The notes below the pieces were generated by a model. It was not told the DNA's origin, did not search any database, and saw nothing but the letters and a program-made list of their open reading frames with translations. Made by a program: the position numbers and the translations under genes. Source: Purshia tridentata (lineage: Eukaryota > Streptophyta > Magnoliopsida > Rosales > Rosaceae). From it: 64,000 nt of DNA. Positions 61,595 to 64,000 of the stretch are shown here, in pieces. How positions within the stretch are numbered: position 1 is the stretch's first letter; each line of letters starts with the position of its first letter. The stretch spans positions 55,851 to 119,850 of the forward strand of contig QANT01002039.1 of the NCBI GenBank assembly GCA_003254885.1. The letters run 5' to 3'.

Positions 61595-62547
61595 TGCATG
61601 TGTGGTGATCTGCTACCCAGGCCTCTTTTTGAAAGGTTTCTCCGTTGTTTGGATGTTGGAAGGACAGAGGAACAGCAAGGGTTCTACTGTGGCATTCAAA
61701 CTCTACCTAAGGCTAACAAGCTTGGGTTTCCAGCTGCTCTGGGTTTCAGGTTGTTGGTTTCGGCATTTTGGGGTTTGTGCGAGTTTTGTCTCTCGGTTTC
61801 TCAAGGGTTTCTCTCTCAGTTTGGGGTGTTTGGCTGGTGAGAAAGCAACGTGAAACTCAGAGAGAAAGAGAAAGAGAAAGAGAAGGAGAAGTGAGAAGGC
61901 GCTGGCATAAGAGAGAAGAGAAGAAGGAGAAGAGCTGCTTGCGTGAATGTGGGTGTGTTCGTGTGTTTTTGGGGTTACAGGCCTTTAAGCAGGCTAGCAG
62001 CTAGCCCAATATGGTTTTTCTTTTTTCTTTTCTGAAAAAAAATTTCTAGTCCAACAATAATTGCTTTGGACCATTTTTTTTTTTTTTAATGGGCTAGGGT
62101 GGGTAGGTCTTAGGTTGGTGTTCAAAGTGTAGGGGCTATTTAATTGGGCTTGGATACTACCATACTAATTCGAAAATTACCCCAAGGTCCAAGACAAAAT
62201 CATTGGGCCTCTGAGCATATAAGATCCTATCCTATGCGCCACGTGTCACGTTCACAAGGTGGCCTCAGGTGTGAAATTACCATCCTACCCTCCCAAAGTT
62301 TAGCCAAGTTAACCCTCCTTTTTACCCACCAAGAACAAGCACAGACAAAAAGAAAGTAAACGAAAGAAAAATAAAATAAACGAGAGTGACGTGAACAACA
62401 ACAAGGGCAGTTTCATCAATTTATAAAATTAATATTTTAGGTACAAAAGAGTGACCATAAGGCAAGTTAAGCCCAAAAGGTTACAGTGGTAATGCAATAC
62501 CGCAATGCTAGTTGGGCTAGATGTCTAGTTGAAAGAAAGCTACCACA
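61595..62547. other. Intergenic, no gene seen
   Basis: Overlapping frames at 61598-62004 run into a (GAGAAA)n-like purine tract (about 61856-61892) and have no domain. Bases after about 62470 look like a frameshifted extension of the Copia remnant. Confidence 0.4.
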
Positions 62548-62967
62548 GGATATTGCACGTTTGTTGGAGGAAATCTAGTCACATGGAAGAGTAAAAAACA
62601 ACATTTGATTGCCTGTGCTAATGCTGAAGCCGAATATAGAGCAATGACAACTAGCACAAAAGAACTAATCTGGTTTCGTGGCTTACTTGGTGAACTGGGA
62701 TTCAAGCCTACTCAACCAACATAGATGTTTTGTGACAATCAAGTTGCTATTCACATCGCCTCTAACCCAATGTTTCATGAAAGAACAAAACATATTGAAG
62801 TTAATTGTCACATTTTTGGAGAGAAATTTCAAGAACAGCTTATTCAAACTCCTTATGTTCGAAGTGAAGATTAGCTACCTGACGTTTTCACAAAAGAGGT
62901 GCCATCTTCTCTTCTTCAAGAGATTTTGTTCAAGCTTGGCTCTATTGACATCCTCACCTCCGCTTAA
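62548..62967 (+). pseudogene. Copia retrotransposon RNase H / C-terminal polyprotein remnant
   Basis: One continuous frame of 139 codons plus a terminal stop encodes the end of a Copia polyprotein: GYCTFVGGNLVTWKSKKQ, then [47 protein letters not shown] and LPDVFTKEVPSSLL. It contains two in-frame TAG codons, at 62722-62724 and 62872-62874. The second sits where the family normally has a Gln (SED-Q-LADVFTK), so CAG to TAG is likely. Upstream similarity continues to about 62480 in a shifted frame. The rest of the element is absent from the window. Confidence 0.88.
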
Positions 62968-62974
62968 GGGGGAA

Positions 62975-64000
62975 TGTCGGAAATATGGAAATATTTATTA
63001 CTACCAGTAAAGTGGTTGTTAGTTGTTTGGGAAAAGTATATGAAAAGAACTCCAACTTTGGAGGCGGAGTCAATTCAAGATATCAACTTAAAAATTGCAT
63101 CTTTAGTACATCTACTTGACTTTTGTAGCAATTTAGGATTTCTATCAATTTAATACAAACGTCTGTTTGTGCAGGGGTAAAATCATCAATTCACTCACAA
63201 ATAAAAAATAATTATATAAAATTAAATATCTCTATCTTCCTCTTTTTGCAACAACAAACCCAGCCACTACCACACTCTCCTCCCCACCATTTATCTTTCT
63301 CTTTCGTTCCTACTTTAAATACCTTAATTAAACGAAATCCAAAATAATTAACCAAAAATAAACAAACCGAATTCAAAGATCCTAGGTTTCAAGATGTCGA
63401 GGCTGAGGGCGACGACAATCGAGCTCCGGCAATTGGTGAGCGTGAAGATGGAGGAGGCTCCTAGGTTTGGGGGCTAGGGCAGTAGTTGCTGGCATCAGTT
63501 CCTGGGCCTCCAATCACCAGAAGAAGAAGGTGGGTGATGTTGGGTGTTGTAGGAAACACTAGGTTGTTGTTAGTGTTGCAGAATAAGAAGAAAGAGGAAG
63601 GTGGGGTGCTGTTGGGTGTCGCAGAAGAAGAAGTCGAAGAAGAAAACAGATGGGGTCCATGGGGGGGAGAAGGTGTTGTTGAGCTTTCTTTTCTTTTTTT
63701 AATTATTATTTTTTTTGTATTTTATTCTTTTTTCTAAGGTTTTATTTTCTCATAGTTTAAAGAGTCAAATTTACCCTTTTAAAAAGTCACATACTCGACA
63801 GGTGGTTAATTTTTAACGGTGAATGTGATGAAAATCTTGAATTGCTACAAAAGTCAAGTATATGTATTAACAATACACTTTTTAAATTGATATCCTGAAT
63901 TAGTTCTGCCACCAAAATTAGACCATTTCATATACTTTTTCCTTAGTTGTTGTATTGGAACTTCAAAAGACACTTATTGTGGCCGGAACTCTCCTTAGCA
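62975..64000 (+). mobile_element. Copia 3' LTR (start) and following sequence to the window edge
   Basis: A polypurine tract (aaggggga, 62966-62973) follows the polyprotein stop, and TGTCGGAAATATGG begins the LTR at 62975. The LTR's right border was not found. Sequence from about 63240 on looks like ordinary intergenic DNA with a GAA-rich, G-rich patch (63410-63680) whose small frame lacks a domain. Confidence 0.55.

Noticed and set aside
61598-62004. Three overlapping plus-strand frames
   Set aside because: They occupy the same bases in three frames and end in a purine tract; no domain or splice-supported extension.

Overview
This window is nuclear DNA from a flowering plant, most likely a eudicot. 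It is AT-rich, has long introns with canonical GT..AG borders, many simple repeats, several small DNA transposons and degraded LTR retroelements, and single-copy genes of plant-specific or plant-typical type. The species cannot be named from the sequence. One N sits inside a poly(A) run, so this is an assembled contig. No organellar or bacterial segment, CRISPR array or operon is present.

Layout. 0.2-3.7 kb (-): first six coding exons of a KUP/HAK/KT potassium transporter whose 3' part lies beyond the left edge, with a Copia-type LTR-like sequence in intron 1. 3.7-9.2 kb: repeat-rich intergenic DNA with a palindromic tandem array, a second tandem array and a hAT-like element carrying a broken fragment of a DEAD-box RNA helicase (RH35/DDX41 type). 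9.2-11.2 kb (-): Nudix hydrolase with an Asp-rich tail. 11.2-16.8 kb: no convincing gene, one tRNA-derived SINE-like head. 16.8-18.8 kb (-): Ca2+-regulated mitochondrial ATP-Mg/Pi carrier. 19.9-22.5 kb (-): zinc-knuckle/GRF zinc-finger protein whose reading frame is broken by two apparently compensating 1-bp shifts. 22.8-24.5 kb: two MITEs. 27.1-29.9 kb (+): membrane-anchored receptor-like kinase with DAG in place of DFG. 30.5-32.0 kb (+): UPF0496 (DUF677) membrane protein. 33.1-34.0 kb: MITE with 8-bp target duplication. 36.2-38.7 kb (+): UTP23 rRNA-processing factor. 39.8-44.5 kb (-): 15-exon DUF3754 membrane protein. 46.2-51.2 kb (-): NFRKB-like (INO80-associated) nuclear protein with a GC-AG intron. 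52.8-53.4 kb: another MITE with 8-bp target duplication. 55.3-59.8 kb (+): OTU-domain deubiquitinase. 59.9-61.2 kb: non-autonomous CACTA-like element. 62.5-64 kb: Copia RNase H remnant followed by its 3' LTR.

The genes are independent housekeeping or signalling loci (ion transport, nucleotide hydrolysis, mitochondrial nucleotide exchange, ribosome biogenesis, chromatin, ubiquitin) and do not form a pathway cluster. Exon coordinates were read by eye from splice consensus and checked for phase; every model except the GRF gene closes in frame. I found no coherent undescribed multi-gene system. The most unusual items are local: the helicase fragment captured in a hAT-like element, the duplicated splice donor in the potassium transporter, the GC-AG intron, and the palindromic tandem array.
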